The notes below the pieces were generated by a model, which saw nothing but the letters and a program-made list of their open reading frames with translations, was not told the origin of the DNA and made no database searches. Both the position numbers and the translations under genes were made by a program. Positions 23,601-35,884 of a stretch of 64,000 bases of DNA are shown piece after piece (position 1 is the stretch's first letter; every line of letters begins with the position of its first letter). Source of the DNA: Odontesthes bonariensis (lineage: Eukaryota; Chordata; Actinopteri; Atheriniformes; Atherinopsidae); NCBI RefSeq assembly GCF_027942865.1, contig NC_134509.1, positions 20,508,697-20,572,696 of the forward strand. Reading direction: 5' to 3'.

Positions 23601-25177
23601 TAAATGCTTTTAATTACAAAAAAACAACTTAAAATGTTGTAGGTATGTTTTACAAAGCAACAGCGTTCAGCTGTTTAAAATGTTTTGTGTCATAATTGGG
23701 ATTTGACAGTTGTAACTCCATGCTTCTTTTTTTTAGTTAGATGTTGTAGATATCTGAAAGCAACATCATAAATAGACACACCGTTACAAAGAGGTTCATA
23801 ATAATCATGAAATCTGCAGCTGCAAATATTAATAAACTGTTCCATCTGCTACGAATAAAGGGTCAAAATACCAAATAACTCTTATGATTTAGGAGGGTAA
23901 ATCCAAGTTAGTTTGACAGCCTTGAAACCCAAAGATTCCTCACTTAATAAGTGTTAAATTAATCATAAAGTAAAGTGATGGCACTTCTGTATTTCCTTAA
24001 TATCTGTATGGTCACTTTATATTTTTAAATTGTTTTTAAAATTTTTAGATTGTTTTTTAAATTGTTTATATTTGTATAAACATTTTTATTGCTTTATTAT
24101 GTCTTGCTACTGGATGCTTGAATTTCCTTTGGGATCAATAAAATATCTATCTATCTAGTAATAGGATACATCAACTTTTAATTTAAATTAAGCACTGTAT
24201 AGTGTGACTTATTAGATAGCTGGTCCCACATTTAGGAATTCCACGTACTGGAATAATGCCAACTTTATTGGGCAGGTCCTCATTTAGAACTACTCAGCCT
24301 GATGGGATATCCACCTTAAAATGGCCTCGAGCATTAGATTTTATCCCTGTGGATCGGTTGCAAAGTGCAGACAGCTGCCACACCCTCAGGGCACAGAGAG
24401 AGGAAAAGATAAGCTCCCAAAATGACTATTGCAAAACTAATTTAATGTAGAAACAATTATAGATCCCATATCTAAAGCATTTCTGTCTGAGTCACCAAAC
24501 AGTACATTAATAACACGCACAATGACCTCCAGGCTCAGTCGCATTGATTTGAAATGAATTTTCTGAATATGAACGCTGACCTCGGCGCCCTGTGAATCAG
24601 CCATGGTGGAAACAATCAATACCTGGCCTTTGGTGTGACCTCTTAGTGAGCTTGTAAACATTCCAACATGGACACAGGGTCAAATTCCACGCCACATTTT
24701 TCCTGTGGCTCTGCGTGTTCACTTCAGCCGCTCTGCTGCGTGCGACCTGCAGAAAGGGAGAGTCGCTGATAGAAGTAAGTTTGCATGTCATTTGCATTTA
24801 TTGCAGGTCCAGTGACAGTTTATGAATACGCCATGTTTGTGGTATTTCTTAGTTTACATGTGTCGAGCTTTACAGATATCACGCAGCATGATGGAAGCAG
24901 ACTTATTTTTGCTTTTTGTGAAGGGGAAACTGAAATAATGATCATATTGGAGCTTTTACCTTACAGATTAGTGGAGAAATCAGACATAGAGTTTCTTTGC
25001 GAGGCATTGGCACTATGGTGACTTCTGTTGTTTTTTCTCTACACCTCCAACTTGCCTTTTCTTCTTCTGATGAATAATGAAACCTTTAAACTGTCTGCCC
25101 ACTCCTTTCACTTCCTATTTTCACATCAAACAACAAAGTTTACAAGTATCCTTTCATTTACATGCAGGTTTTGTAGT
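23601..25177. other. Intergenic and qprt upstream region with LINE tail
   Basis: No exon is recognised here. At about 24115-24158 a LINE 3' tail (TTGAATTTCCTTTGGGATCAATAAAATATCTATCTATCT) is present without its coding part. A possible acceptor (TTACATGCAG, ending at 25168) just upstream of the qprt ATG suggests that a 5' UTR exon may lie further left, but I cannot identify it. Confidence 0.4.
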
Positions 25178-25993
25178 ATGTCTGCATCAAAACACCCGGC
25201 AGCACACTCAGTCCCAGGCCATGCACTGACCCGGCTGGCACGAGAGTGGCTCGCAGAGGACACACCAAACTTTGACCCAGCAGGAGTGTGCGTAGGATCA
25301 GAGGAAGTCGAAGCGAGGTTGTTGTGTAAAACTCCACACAGCATCCTGGCAGGGACCCCTTTCTTCACAGCCGTGTTCACTGAGGTCGGCTGCTCTGTGG
25401 AGTGGATTTATGAGGAAGGAGCTGAGATCGGTAGGCATCACACAACTGCCTCCATAAACCCAACTATTAGATCCCTGGCCAGGCGTTGTGATGGTTGTTG
25501 ACCCCTCTTTCCTGTAAGACCAAGGCCTTTTCTTTTAAAATTGGACTAATTTGGCTTGTAATGAATTTGAATGGACTATAATTGGCTTGAATTGGACTGT
25601 GATTTGGAGCAATATATATATAACAAAAGAATTCAACTGATTTGCATATGTTTGTAAAACTAGAGAGAAAACTACAGGAAGAAATGCACCCGTCAGCCTA
25701 TCAAATCAAATTAAAACTATGCAAAAAGTACAACTATAACCTGAGAAAGTTAACAAATCTAGCATGAGATTTATCTGTTTCACATCCGTTCTCAGGCACA
25801 GATGTGGTGGTTAGCACTGCAGGAAGGTTCCTGGTTCAAATCCTGGCTGGAGCCTTTCTGTGTGGCGTTTGCATGTTCAACCAGTGTGTAATATCCCGTG
25901 ACCCTGAACTGGACTAAGCAGGCATAGGAAATGAATGTATGTATGTATGTATGTATGTATGTATGTATGTATGTATGTATGTATGTATGTATG

Positions 25994-26029
<36 letters not shown>

Positions 26030-29000
26030 GTTCAGCTGGTTACTAAAGAAACTCTCAACTAAAAGCTTTAATCTAGTGTGAATGTTCCCCTGCTTTTTCT
26101 CCAGAACCTCATCGTTGAACTGCATATTGTTGGTTAACTCAATGCCATTTTTCCTGTGTGGTTCTGAGTGCTTTAAGGTCTGAGTAAAAGAAATCCTGAT
26201 GGAGTCAAATTGATAACTTCAAAATCATTAACATATAGATAGATGAATGACGGGCGTGGACTCTCAACACATAAGGCTGGAAAACCATCCTTTCTGAAGA
26301 TGACATGGCTGGTTGTGTGGTGGTTAATCAAGACCAGTTCTGGTGAAAATCAAGTTTTAACCTACACTTAGCATGTTTGTTTTTTTTTATTTAAAGGGGA
26401 ACTGCGGTATTTTCAATATTAAGCCTCTTTTATGAGTCGTCTGCAATGTTTTAGAACCCCCCTCACCGCTTTTTTGATGTTTACTGCTGTCTCCGGTATT
26501 TGCCTAATTTTGATTCATCTCAACCTGCTTCAGAATGGCAAGTCATGCGCATGTCCAAAAAGGTCCATAAAAGCACCATAAACGTCCGTTTTCAAAATCA
26601 TCAACTCACCGGAGTGGTTACGGGTGTGCACTGGTAATCCATATCAAATTTCGTTGCGAAAAGTTGCTTCTGTCGTGTTTTATTTGGCAGCTCGTTCATG
26701 CTCGCACTATTTTCTTAGCCACCTCACAGCCGTGGATAAACTTCCGCTCAGCAGTTGAATCTGACTTGCTATACTCCACACTGGTGGCGGAGTAATATCA
26801 ACGAACATCCAGTCTTCAAGAGAACTCAATGGGATTTACAAAATGTCAAATAAAACACGACAGAAGCAACTTTTCACAACGAAATTTGATATGGATTACC
26901 ATAAACGGACGTTTATGGTGCTTTTACGGACCTTTTTGGACATGCACATGACTTGCCATTCTGAAGCAGGTTGAGAAGAATCAAAATTAGGCAAATACCG
27001 GAGACAGCAGTAAACATCAAAAAAGCGGTTCCCCTTTAAGAGGACACAATGTGAGAAAAACATGTGGCCAATTCCACCAATAAGATTTCCATCTTGTGAC
27101 TCTGCATGACTCTGCTGTGTCTTCTTCCTCTTTGCACAGAGATGAGCAGATCTGAGCTCAGCAGAAACAGGTGTAGTGAAGATGAAAGTTAGTCGAGCTG
27201 ACCACAACATCACTTTAGATCAGTGGCGGCTGCTGACTTTTAAAACAGGGGACGCCCATATTACGCGTTCAGGGTTGTAGTGGCTCGTGCCATCCCAAGG
27301 CAGAAGATAGCAAAGTTAAAAAGAATTAGTTATAACATAGCTGTGTCTAGTATGACAAGTATGCCCAGCAAATACACAGAAAGAAGGTATAGACTTGATC
27401 TGATGGCAGCTGAACATGTCAGCTTCATGTTTCATTCAGGACGGCGGTCACAGCACAAGCTTTTACTGCATATGGTCATATTAACAAACAGGCAAAAAAA
27501 ATCAGAGGAATCCATCAGATATGAGCGCTGTCCAAACTTTCCTACATCATCCATATTTCAAGGATTATTAGATAGCAGGCTAAATGTGTTTTACAGCACC
27601 AAATGAACAGGAAAATAACTCCAGATAAAAGAGTCCATTTTAGTTTTTCTAGAGCCGATAATTTCCCTCATGACTGTGAAAGCTCTGCAAGTGTGAAGTT
27701 AGACAAAGTCCTCATTCAACAAGCCTGTGCACGAGGTTATCCATTTTTATGCAAGTATGAGATGGTTCTGCAAACAATCTGACTGCATAAAGTAGTTTAA
27801 GGTGTTTTATCCATGTTTGAGACAGAAGTGATCACTGCTTCACCATGTCTGATTGAAGCTGGGAGGAACATAATGTGACTGAATCTTGTCATGTTAAAGG
27901 GATGGTTCGCCTCTTTTGACATGAAGCTGTATGACATCCCATACTAGCAATATCATTTATGAACATTGACTTACCCCCTGCTGCGTCCTGTGAGCCGAGT
28001 TCCAGCCTCGTTTTGGTGTTGATGAAAGTAGTCCGGCTAGTTGGCTGGGGCTACAAAAATAAAGTGTTTTGCTTCTCAAAACAATATGCGTTCAAAAGAG
28101 TAATACATTTGCATCACAAAATTGTTCTCCAGGAAAAAGTCAGACCTCACAATCGCTTGGTGCTATTTTCTCTCCCTTCGTATCACTGCACGCTGTGTAG
28201 ACCGTGCAGACCGAGCAGTCCCCTGCTTCTGAGCAGTAAACACTGTGAAACAGGCGCGGCTGTCAGCAGGCGGCAGCACGCTGTGATACGAAGGGAGAGA
28301 AAATAGACCCAAGCGATTGTGAGGTCTGACGTTTTCCTGCACAACGATTTTGTGATGCAAATGTATTCAGAGACAACACGGGAAGCCGGACAGCCTCTCC
28401 CATTCTCTGGCGAAATTGCTACATCTTCAATGTTAAATTGACGATAAAACAGTTATTCACAAAACACAAGATATGCCCTGCATTTACTTTCATAACTACA
28501 ACATGTTGTCCTGTAGCTTAATGAAGTGATTTGTTCTGAAATCGCCGCCGTTCACTGAGGAAATCATGTTATGAAGCCGACATGTTCAGCTGCCATCAGA
28601 TCAACAGGAAAAATGCAGGGGCTGTGCTAAGCTAATCTTTTTATATGATGTGATGTCAGGGCTGTTTAGTATCCAACTTACTTTAAAAGTTGTTTGAGGA
28701 GAAGAGTAAAGAGTTAGAGACGCCTTTAATCACGTGCAATTTGAATTTGAACCTCAGATCTATGTGGTTATCTCTCACCAAAACACAAATAAGTCTGTCA
28801 GTATCTTGAGAAAAAAGTATATATGAAACTAAAATGTACCCAGAGGGTACAGAAGTAGCCCCCGAGGTATGTTATCAATGATTGAATGACACATTCAGTT
28901 TTACAATCCAAATCATTGATTTATCCACTCAAATACTATCTCTGGCAGTTTGTCAGCTGAGTTGATCTTCGTCTGTACCTTTCAACAAACATTGACAGGT

Positions 29001-32000
29001 CCAGATGCTGTCACCCTGGCTGCTGTGGTGAGAGGCCCGGCGAGATGCCTCCTCCTTGGAGAAAGGCCGGCCCTTAACTGCCTAGCCCGGGCCTCGGGGA
29101 TCGCCACTCGCTGTTCTCAGCTCAAAACAATGGCAGACGCCAGCGACTGGCACGGAGAAGTGGCTGGCACGCGTAAGACCACCCCAGGCTTTCGGCTGGT
29201 AGAGAAGTACGCCATGTTGGTGGGCGGCGTGTCCATGCACAGACAGGACCTGAGTGGGATGGTGATGCTGAAAGACAACCACGTCTGGGCATCAGGAAGC
29301 ATCACAGAGGTAGGAGGCTGCACCAAGATCAGTCACAGTTCATTAAAAAGAGCAAACGTGGACCTGGTGGCCCTGCGATCAGAAAGCAACGGTCGTACAG
29401 GCTGAACGTGCAGCAGGATATCAGAGCAGAGTCCAGATACGGCGCACTGCATTAATGCCATTATACTAACAAAGTCTAAAGGGTTTGTCCTTTTCTGCTT
29501 GAAGCAATCACACATCCATCATTGTAAACGTCAATGTTTCTCATGTTATTATTTTACATTTCATGAAACCCTTCCAGCCTCATGCTCGAGCATGTTTCAT
29601 GTCAACGAGCAAACAAGAATCTGGAAGGAAGATTACAAGTCAGGGGATCTTTGTCCTGGGGATTCAAGTTCGCCCGGAGCACTCCATTTGTAGCCTGATG
29701 CAATTGTCCCCCTGTTAGTTTGTCTCTCACTCACTGTTTGGTTAAATTCAGACAACAAAAACTAATTGGTGAGGGTCCAAGGGTCAAAGAAACTTTGATA
29801 GTACGTGAATATTTGTCTTTCATGCCTTTCTCTGTTGACGGTGCGGCCATATTTACAGTCTCATTGGATTTTTTTTACTAAGTGTAAGCATGATGTTTGT
29901 GCTAAAATCCATTCATACGTCTAATGCCAACGCAACACAGACAGTTGAAACAGTCTCATTCACCACTTAAAGCTGCAGTCTGCAACTCTTTTTCAAGCAT
30001 AATGCCTGGAACTGTCCGGGGATTCTGAAAGTAGTACATTAAATACCCCAATACAAAAAAAAAAGAGTTCTCTAGGTCCCCTATATGTCCCGCTAGGTCC
30101 CTCCAAAGCCAGCAGGTTTGTTTACAAAATTGCAGACCGGACCGGTAAAAGGTAACCAATCAGGTTACGAGCTGGGCTCTGCTGCCTGTCAATCACCGAT
30201 TGTGCACGCGCGATACAAGGTAGGCTCGTCCCCACGCTGATTTATCTAGACTATTGAACTTCATTACGGGCTAGTCTACTTACTGTGTCTTCCATGATCG
30301 CAAATGACAGGTGAGTTGATGAATGAGGAGTCGTGTAAGCGCATCTGGCGTGCACGTCTACGTGCACGAGTTGTCATGTGTTTTGATGGGGCGGGACAGG
30401 AAGTTGAATAACTTTTTATTTTTCGGTTAAAAAATAAGCATTTCTTGCATTTTGCGACTACGGAGGTCACCGTTTTCAACTTCAAGCGTTCTGATAGATC
30501 ATGTAAACTCTTAAAATGCCAAAAATTAGGACTTTACGTATGACAACAACAAATCCTGCAGACTGCAGCTTTAAGGTTCAGATTTGTGCCTCTTTAGTGT
30601 TGGAACAGCCTCTATGTTTAGCTTCAGCGTCGTGCTGGTTCTGTGAAGCGTAGCGAACAAATCCAAACCTTTTCCCAACAGTGCTGCTGCCCAGTTTATT
30701 AAAAATAAACAACTCTACTCCAATCCAGGATCTCTGAGTCTTTGGGGAAGTTGAAAAGGGTCAAAAAACACATTTTCTTGGAGACATCTCTGAAGCAAAA
30801 ACAAAGCACCCTGTTGAAATTCCACCAATCCTGCCTTCCACCCACTTTGATGTGCGAGTGAAAAGGATGCAGAAAGAAAGTTTAGTGAGTGGGAGACTGA
30901 TACTGGATAAAACCAGTTTCTTCTAAGGAATACTCAAATATGCGTATTTTAATGTTGCAGACAAGCCAGAAAACATGGGAAAGCATGTCATGGGACCTTT
31001 AAAATCCCATTTTTGGGGACTAAATTTTTTAAATGATTGAATAGTAATAGAATCTGAGAGAGAATTTGAATTTGACCGACTGACTCCTCCATAAAACACT
31101 CAAATCAGAAAGTCACCGGCTCCTCTTTACTTCCTCTTTGGTTTGTTTCTGTAAATGTTGCACAAGTCTGGCCACTGTCATAAGTTCAGATGTGCTCACA
31201 GTACTCTGAACCCCGTTCGTTCTCCAGGCTGTTAAAGCGGCGCGCTCAGTGTGCGGCTTCAGCAGTAAGATCGAGGTTGAGTGCTGTTCCGCAGAGGAGG
31301 GCAGAGAGGCCGCTGCAGCGGGAGCGGACATCGCCATGTTGGACAACTTTCAACCACAGGTAGAAAGCTTAAAGGGATAGTTCGCCTCTTTTGACATGAA
31401 GCTGTATGACATCCCATCTTAGCAATATCATTTATGAACATTGACTTACCCCCCGCTGTGTCCTGTGAGCAGAGTTCCAGCTGAGTTTTGGTGTTGATGA
31501 AAGTAGTCCGGTTAGTTGGCTGGGGTCGCAAAAATAAAGCGTTTTGCTTCTCAAAACAATATGCGTTCAAAAGAGTAATACATTTGCATCACAAAATCGT
31601 TGTGGAGGAAAAACTCAGACCTCGCTGTGTTGACCGAGAACTCCCCTGCTTCCGAGCAGTAAACATCGTGACAGGTGCGGCTGTCGGCAGGTAGCTGTAT
31701 GCATTGATATGAAGGGAGGCAAAAATAGAGCCAAGCGATTGTGAGGTCTGACTTTTTCTGGATGAATGATTTTGTAACTCAAATGTATTACTCTTTTAAA
31801 CGCATATTGTTTTGAAAAGCAAGACGCTTTATTTTTGAGACCCCAGCCAACTAGCCGTACTACTTTCGTCAACACCAAAACGAGGCTGGAACTCGGCTCA
31901 CAGGACGCAGCAGGGGGTAAGAAAATGTTCATATATGATATTGCTAATATGGGATGTCATACAGCTTCATGTCAAAAGAGGCGAACTATCCCTTTAAAGA

Positions 32001-32287
32001 AACACACGGTTGTTTCTTGTTGTCGCTGCATGGAACGAGCAACTCTCCATCATCGTATTTCTCACCTACAGGAGCTCCACGTCGCAGCACGTAGACTAAA
32101 GAAGGAGTTTCCCACTCTTCTGATAGAAGCCAGCGGAGGAGTCACCCCAGAGAACCTAGCTTTGTATTTCTCCTCATATGTGGACATCATTTCTCTGGGC
32201 TGCATTACCCAGGGATGCCCAGTGGCAGACTTCTCTCTGAAGGTTCAAAAGCCTTCTGCAAACAGCATGTACAGAAAACCAATTTGA
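25178..32287 (+). CDS. qprt: Quinolinate (nicotinate-nucleotide) phosphoribosyltransferase, 4 exons, complete
   Basis: QPRT converts quinolinate and PRPP to nicotinate mononucleotide, CO2 and PPi, the entry of the kynurenine pathway into cytosolic NAD synthesis. Exons are 25178-25430, 28999-29309, 31228-31359 and 32072-32287; phases 1, 0 and 0 join exactly, giving 303 codons (human 297). Exon 1 is the N-terminal open-faced sandwich ([28 protein letters not shown]). Exon 2 carries the catalytic [15 protein letters not shown] and [16 protein letters not shown], whose Arg, His and Lys residues bind quinolinate and PRPP. Exon 3 has KIEVECCS and [10 protein letters not shown], with the acidic residues of the barrel. 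Exon 4 has [14 protein letters not shown] and DIISLGCIT. The start is chosen by homology (MSASKHP); the frame stays open upstream but is probably intron or 5' UTR. AATAAA lies at 32407-32412. Confidence 0.96.
25800..25915 (+). repeat. tRNA-like SINE fragment
   Basis: The sequence GGTGGTTAGCACTGCAGGAAGGTTCCTGGTTCAAATCC then CTGGCTGGAGCCTTTCTGTGTGG has a B-box-like GGTTCAAATCC. It matches the general form of teleost SINE-type repeats that continue into TGCATGTTC. It is a fragment in qprt intron 1. A related downstream module (GGATTCTCTCTGGGCACTCCGGCTTCCTCCCACC) occurs alone near 37868-37905. Not a functional tRNA gene: no cloverleaf can be formed. Confidence 0.5.
25935..26027. repeat. Compound microsatellite (GTAT)n-(CT)n
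   Basis: A tetranucleotide run of about 15 GTAT units (25935-25996) leads directly into a dinucleotide CT run of about 15 units (25997-26027). It lies in qprt intron 1. On the minus strand it is falsely translated as a repetitive ORF. Confidence 0.95.
26395..27035. mobile_element. TTAA-flanked MITE, family A (AGGGGAACTGCGG)
   Basis: This long-inverted-repeat element lies in qprt intron 1. It is bracketed by TTAA at 26391-26394 and 27036-27039. The left arm reads AGGGGAACTGCGGTATTTTC. The right arm, in reverse complement, begins AGGGGAAC and then joins the CGCTTTTTTGATGTTTACTG stretch, so about 70 bp of the right arm is deleted. The arms share CCATTCTGAAGCAGGTTGAG and the ACGTCCG-containing segment. 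No ORF of its own was recognised. A second, half copy is at 55460-55835. Confidence 0.8.
27898..28375. mobile_element. TTAA-type MITE, family B, right-truncated
   Basis: This begins after TTAA (27894-27897) with AGGGATGGTTCGCCTCTTTTG and continues TGACATGAAGCTGTATGACA. It matches the complete element at 31373-31993. The fold-back arm TCACAATCGCTTGG...CCAAGCGATTGTGA-like sequence is present (28150-28325), but the outer right arm is missing; the similarity ends near 28375. It lies in qprt intron 1. Confidence 0.75.
29971..30570. mobile_element. TTAA-flanked MITE, family C (AGCTGCAGTCTGCA)
   Basis: TTAA at 29967-29970 and at 30571-30574 brackets inverted tips AGCTGCAGTCTGCA and TGCAGACTGCAGCT, which match over 14 bases. 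The interior is non-coding and contains a short GC-rich stretch. It lies in qprt intron 2. Confidence 0.8.
31373..31993. mobile_element. TTAA-flanked MITE, family B, complete
   Basis: TTAA at 31369-31372 and 31994-31997 brackets the element. Tips AGGGATAGTTCGCCTCTTTT and its reverse complement at the right end match, and the inverted similarity extends about 200 bp inwards, making a large potential hairpin. It sits in qprt intron 3. The left TTAA starts 10 bp after the last base of exon 3 (31359), so only the first nine intron bases precede it. No transposase is encoded. Confidence 0.88.
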
Positions 32288-33840
32288 TAAACTATTGTTG
32301 ACAAAAAGAAACATTCTCCAGTGTGTTCATTTATGTACAGCGTGAACTTCAGTGGTCTATTCTGGGTTAAAAAATAATTCACATCCTGTTTCTCTGTCAT
32401 TTACAGAATAAAAAGTGGAATAGAAAGTGGACTGATTGAAACTCAACCTGCAGAGACATCACAGAATATGGGGGGCAAGCTATGACCGTACTTATATGGT
32501 ACAGAAAGGCTGGTTAGTCTTAGTTTAAAATATGGGTTTAGCCATGCAGATGTGCTTATTTTTCCACCTCTGGATCTCTAAAGTGTCTCCTTCACTCCAA
32601 TTTATTACTGCGACTCACAGGCTTAGACCATCTGTCCTAAAAGTCTCTTCACCGTTTAATGTTCTCACTCAGAAGAAAAACTTTGTGGAAAAATGTGTCT
32701 TTGCATTCTTAACTTAATGCTAAAAGTATAAAAATTTAAAAAGTTATGGCATAAATTACTCACTTTTAGCAATAAATCTAGTTGTGAAGATGACCTAGGC
32801 AGGTTAACTGCCACAATTTATTTTAATATCACAGATTAAAGTCAAGAAAAATATGCTAACTGAAAGGTAGAGCAGAACATTAAATATACTGAATACTTTT
32901 CACAGTTTAAATAAGAGCAGAAATGCAACGACAGCTTCCAGCGTCTTCACAGATCTCAACACAGCTCAAAACAACATGAAATGGACCAATACTGTGAGTA
33001 TAATGTGTAAAAACTGCTACTTTTCAATTCAATTAAGTAATACTTGTCTCATTGCTGCGGTACAAATTATTATTAAAGATGTGTCAGAAATAGATGACAA
33101 AACAAGATAAATTTCAGCTGACGATCATTTAGAAAGTTGAAGTGCAGCAGAGAGGAAGGTGTGGTAGAAATCCTCAGAAATCACTATGAATGGGTTGGGA
33201 TGCTATTTTTGTAGCTTGGCAACAACTTAGCTGATGATGTCACACACAGCGTCAGCAGGTCACACAGGTGCACTCTCAGCAGACAACATGGACAGAAACT
33301 CACAGCCAACAGATCAACATCTGGGGTGCAGATGTGACAGGGACATGTCCAGGATTGTACCATCTGTATCTGTAATCCTCCTCCTTTACAGTTACCGCTC
33401 TGTCTGCAGTCGCTGTCTGCCCGTGTAGTCTCAAAGCTGCACGGAGAGCTGTTAGAGTTATTCCTGTAGCCATGTTCCAGTAAAATAAATAAATAAATAA
33501 ATAATGTTGCCTTTCTGATGTTTCTGCTGTACCGGCGATCTCAAACGTCCAGTGATGATCAAACGAAGAAATGGTTTAAACTTCCTTCCCTTTTCTCCAT
33601 CCTCTTGCTGATCTGCACCCTAGACGTCTCCTCTTAAGTGTGTCTGGATTTTGTTCTTATTGTTCTTATTCCAGGCATTTCTTGGGCTTTGGAAGGCACA
33701 TCATAACAGATGTAAAAAAAACAAATTTGCCAGTTTTACCAGCAGAAATCAGCCCAGGAGTACAGCATCCAGATCAACAGAGAAAAATGTTTGAAAACCA
33801 CCACCTCTCCACTTTTTGAAGAGAACACGTTAAGCTCATT
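32288..33840. other. qprt 3' UTR and intergenic sequence
   Basis: The qprt 3' UTR probably ends soon after AATAAA at 32407-32412. Beyond that the sequence is AT-rich intergenic DNA with an (AAAT)n microsatellite at about 33482-33504. I see no gene. Confidence 0.45.
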
Positions 33841-34029
33841 CATCATCATTTTATTTTAGGGGTCTTTTAGAATATTCAAACCTAATTTAATGTTCAAAAA
33901 GACAATTTTTTTTCTCATATTGAGCCTTTTGTGAAACACTCTGTGGGGATGGTGTCCTCTAAGTGATGAGAGGGGTTGGGTTTGTGTCAGACATAGAATA
34001 GCATTTTTCTTGATGGCCAAAAAGACCTG

Positions 34030-34600
34030 AGCAGGGAACTTCCCCCACAATCGCCCCCTGGGGCATTAATAAAGGTTCCTGAATCTGAATGGATCCTCCA
34101 TATTTTAACTTTTCTATGAGCAGTGGCTTTCTTTCTGGCCACTCTTCCATAAAGCCCAGGTCTGTGGAGTGTACAGCTCATAGTGGTCCTATGAACGGAT
34201 GCAGCAGCCTCCTCTGTGGAGCTTTTCAGCTCCTTCAGGGTTGGCTTTGGTCTCTTTGTTGCCTCTCTGATTAATGTGAGTTTTAGGCAGGTTTGTTATG
34301 GTGCCATATTCTTTTTCCTCTTGTGATGATGGATTTAATGGGGGAATTTTCAAAGATTCAGATATTATTTTATAACCCAACCCTGATTGGTACTCCACAA
34401 CTTTGTCCCTGACCTGTTTGAGAACTCCTCGGTCTTCAGGGTGTTGCTTGCTTGTTGTGGCCTCTGAGGCCTTTCTGAACAGGTGTATACATAAGATCAT
34501 GTGACACTTTGATTGCACTTTGAAATCCACTGGACAAGACAGCATCAGCTACAGACTGCTCGGTGAGTGTAGCTCTGCAAGGTGATGACATTTTTTTAAA
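34030..34600 (-). mobile_element. Tc1-like transposon fragment, N-terminal half
   Basis: The minus strand encodes broken pieces of a third Tc1-type transposase. LKQVRDKVVEYQSGLGYKII is followed by SESLKI and KEYGTITNLPKTH (the HTH region), and CTLHRPGLYGRVARKK marks the end of the DNA-binding domain. Frameshifts separate them and the catalytic domain is absent. Sequence left of 34090 (CCCCTGGGGCATTAATAAAGG) looks like an unrelated LINE tail. Confidence 0.7.
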
Positions 34601-34720
34601 TTTTTTATAGCACATTTCATGTACAAAACAATTCAAAGTTCTTTACATAAAATAAAAGCATTGCAGCGGGGAGTGGAAGAAGCATTAAAATTACATAAAA
34701 GAATATAAAGAGAAACAAAT

Positions 34721-35786
34721 ATAATATCCATCCATCCATCCATTATCTTCTGCTTTTCCGGGGATCGGGTCGTGGGGGCAGCAGCCTAAGCAGAGAAGCC
34801 CAGACGTCCCTGTCCCCGGCCACTTCCTCCAGCTCTTCTGGGGGGACCCCGAGGCGTTCACAGGCCAGCCGAGAAACATAGTCTCTCCAACGTGTCCTGG
34901 GTCTTCCCCGGGGCCTCCTCCCAGTGGGACGGGCCCGGAACACCTCACCGGGGAGGCGTCCAGGAGGCATCCTAACCAGATACCCGAGCCACCTCATCTG
35001 ACTCCTCTCGATGCGGAGGAGCAGCGGTTCTACTCCGAGCCCCTCCCGGATGACCGAGCTTCTCACCCTATCTCTAAGGGAGAGCCCAGACACCCTGCGG
35101 AGGAAACTCATTTCGGCCGCTTGTATTCGCGATCTCGTTCTTTCGGTCACTACCCACAGTTCGTGACCATAGGTGAGGGTAGGAACGTAGATTGACCGGT
35201 AAATCGAGAGCTTCGCCTTCTGGCTCAGATCCTTCTTCACCACGACGGGCCGGTGCAGAGCCCGCATCACTGCAGACGCCGCACCGATCCGCCTGTCAAT
35301 CTCCTGCTCCATTCGTCCCTCACTCGTGAACAAGACCCCAAGATACTTGAACTCCTCCACTTGGGGAAGGATCTCATTCCCGACCCGGAGAGAGCATTCC
35401 ACCCTTTTCCGGCCGAGGACCATGGTCTCGGATTTGGAGGTGCTGATTCTCATCCCAGCCGCTTCACACTCGGCTGCGAACCGCTCCAGCGAGAGCTGAA
35501 GGTCACGGCCCGACGACGCCAACAGAACTGCATCGTCCGCAAAAAGCAGAGACCCGATTCTGAGGTCGCCAAAACGGACCCCCTCAACGCCCTGGCTGCG
35601 CCTAGAAATTCTGTCCATAAAAATTATGAACAGAATCTGTGACAAAGGGCAGCCCTGACGGAGTCCAACCCTCACAGGAAACATGTCCGACTTACTGCCG
35701 GCAATGTGGACCAAACTCTGACACCGGTCATACAGGGACCGAACAGCCCATATCAAGGAGTCCGGCACTCCATACTCCATACTCAA
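34721..35786 (-). mobile_element. Rex3-type (RTE-clade) LINE, 5'-truncated
   Basis: An uninterrupted minus-strand frame of 347 codons (35786-34743) encodes the C-terminal half of a non-LTR reverse transcriptase. VGLRQGCPLSQILFIIFMD is followed by the catalytic box LLFADDAVLLASSG, then EEFKYLGVLFTSEG and [20 protein letters not shown]. The element ends on the left in (CATC)n at 34725-34742, which on the coding strand is the (GATG)n tail typical of Rex3. The 5' part (endonuclease and early RT) is missing, as is usual for these copies. Length and lack of stops suggest a fairly recent insertion. Confidence 0.85.
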
Positions 35787-35884
35787 ATATAATAATTAAA
35801 ATTAATTAAAAATAAGCAACAGTAAAAGATACCATGCACCTGAAGTGGCATCGCTATCGCGGATTATGTACAAATTCACACCTG

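Noticed and set aside
25800-25870. Possible tRNA gene (B-box-like GGTTCAAATCC)
   Set aside because: No acceptor or anticodon stem pairing; it is a SINE fragment.
25877-26125. 82-codon repetitive ORF (HTYIHTYI)
   Set aside because: It is translation of the (GTAT)n-(CT)n microsatellite.
28163-28360. ORFs inside MITE family B on both strands
   Set aside because: Both arise from the palindromic arms of the MITE and share the same residues because the DNA is an inverted repeat; not genes.
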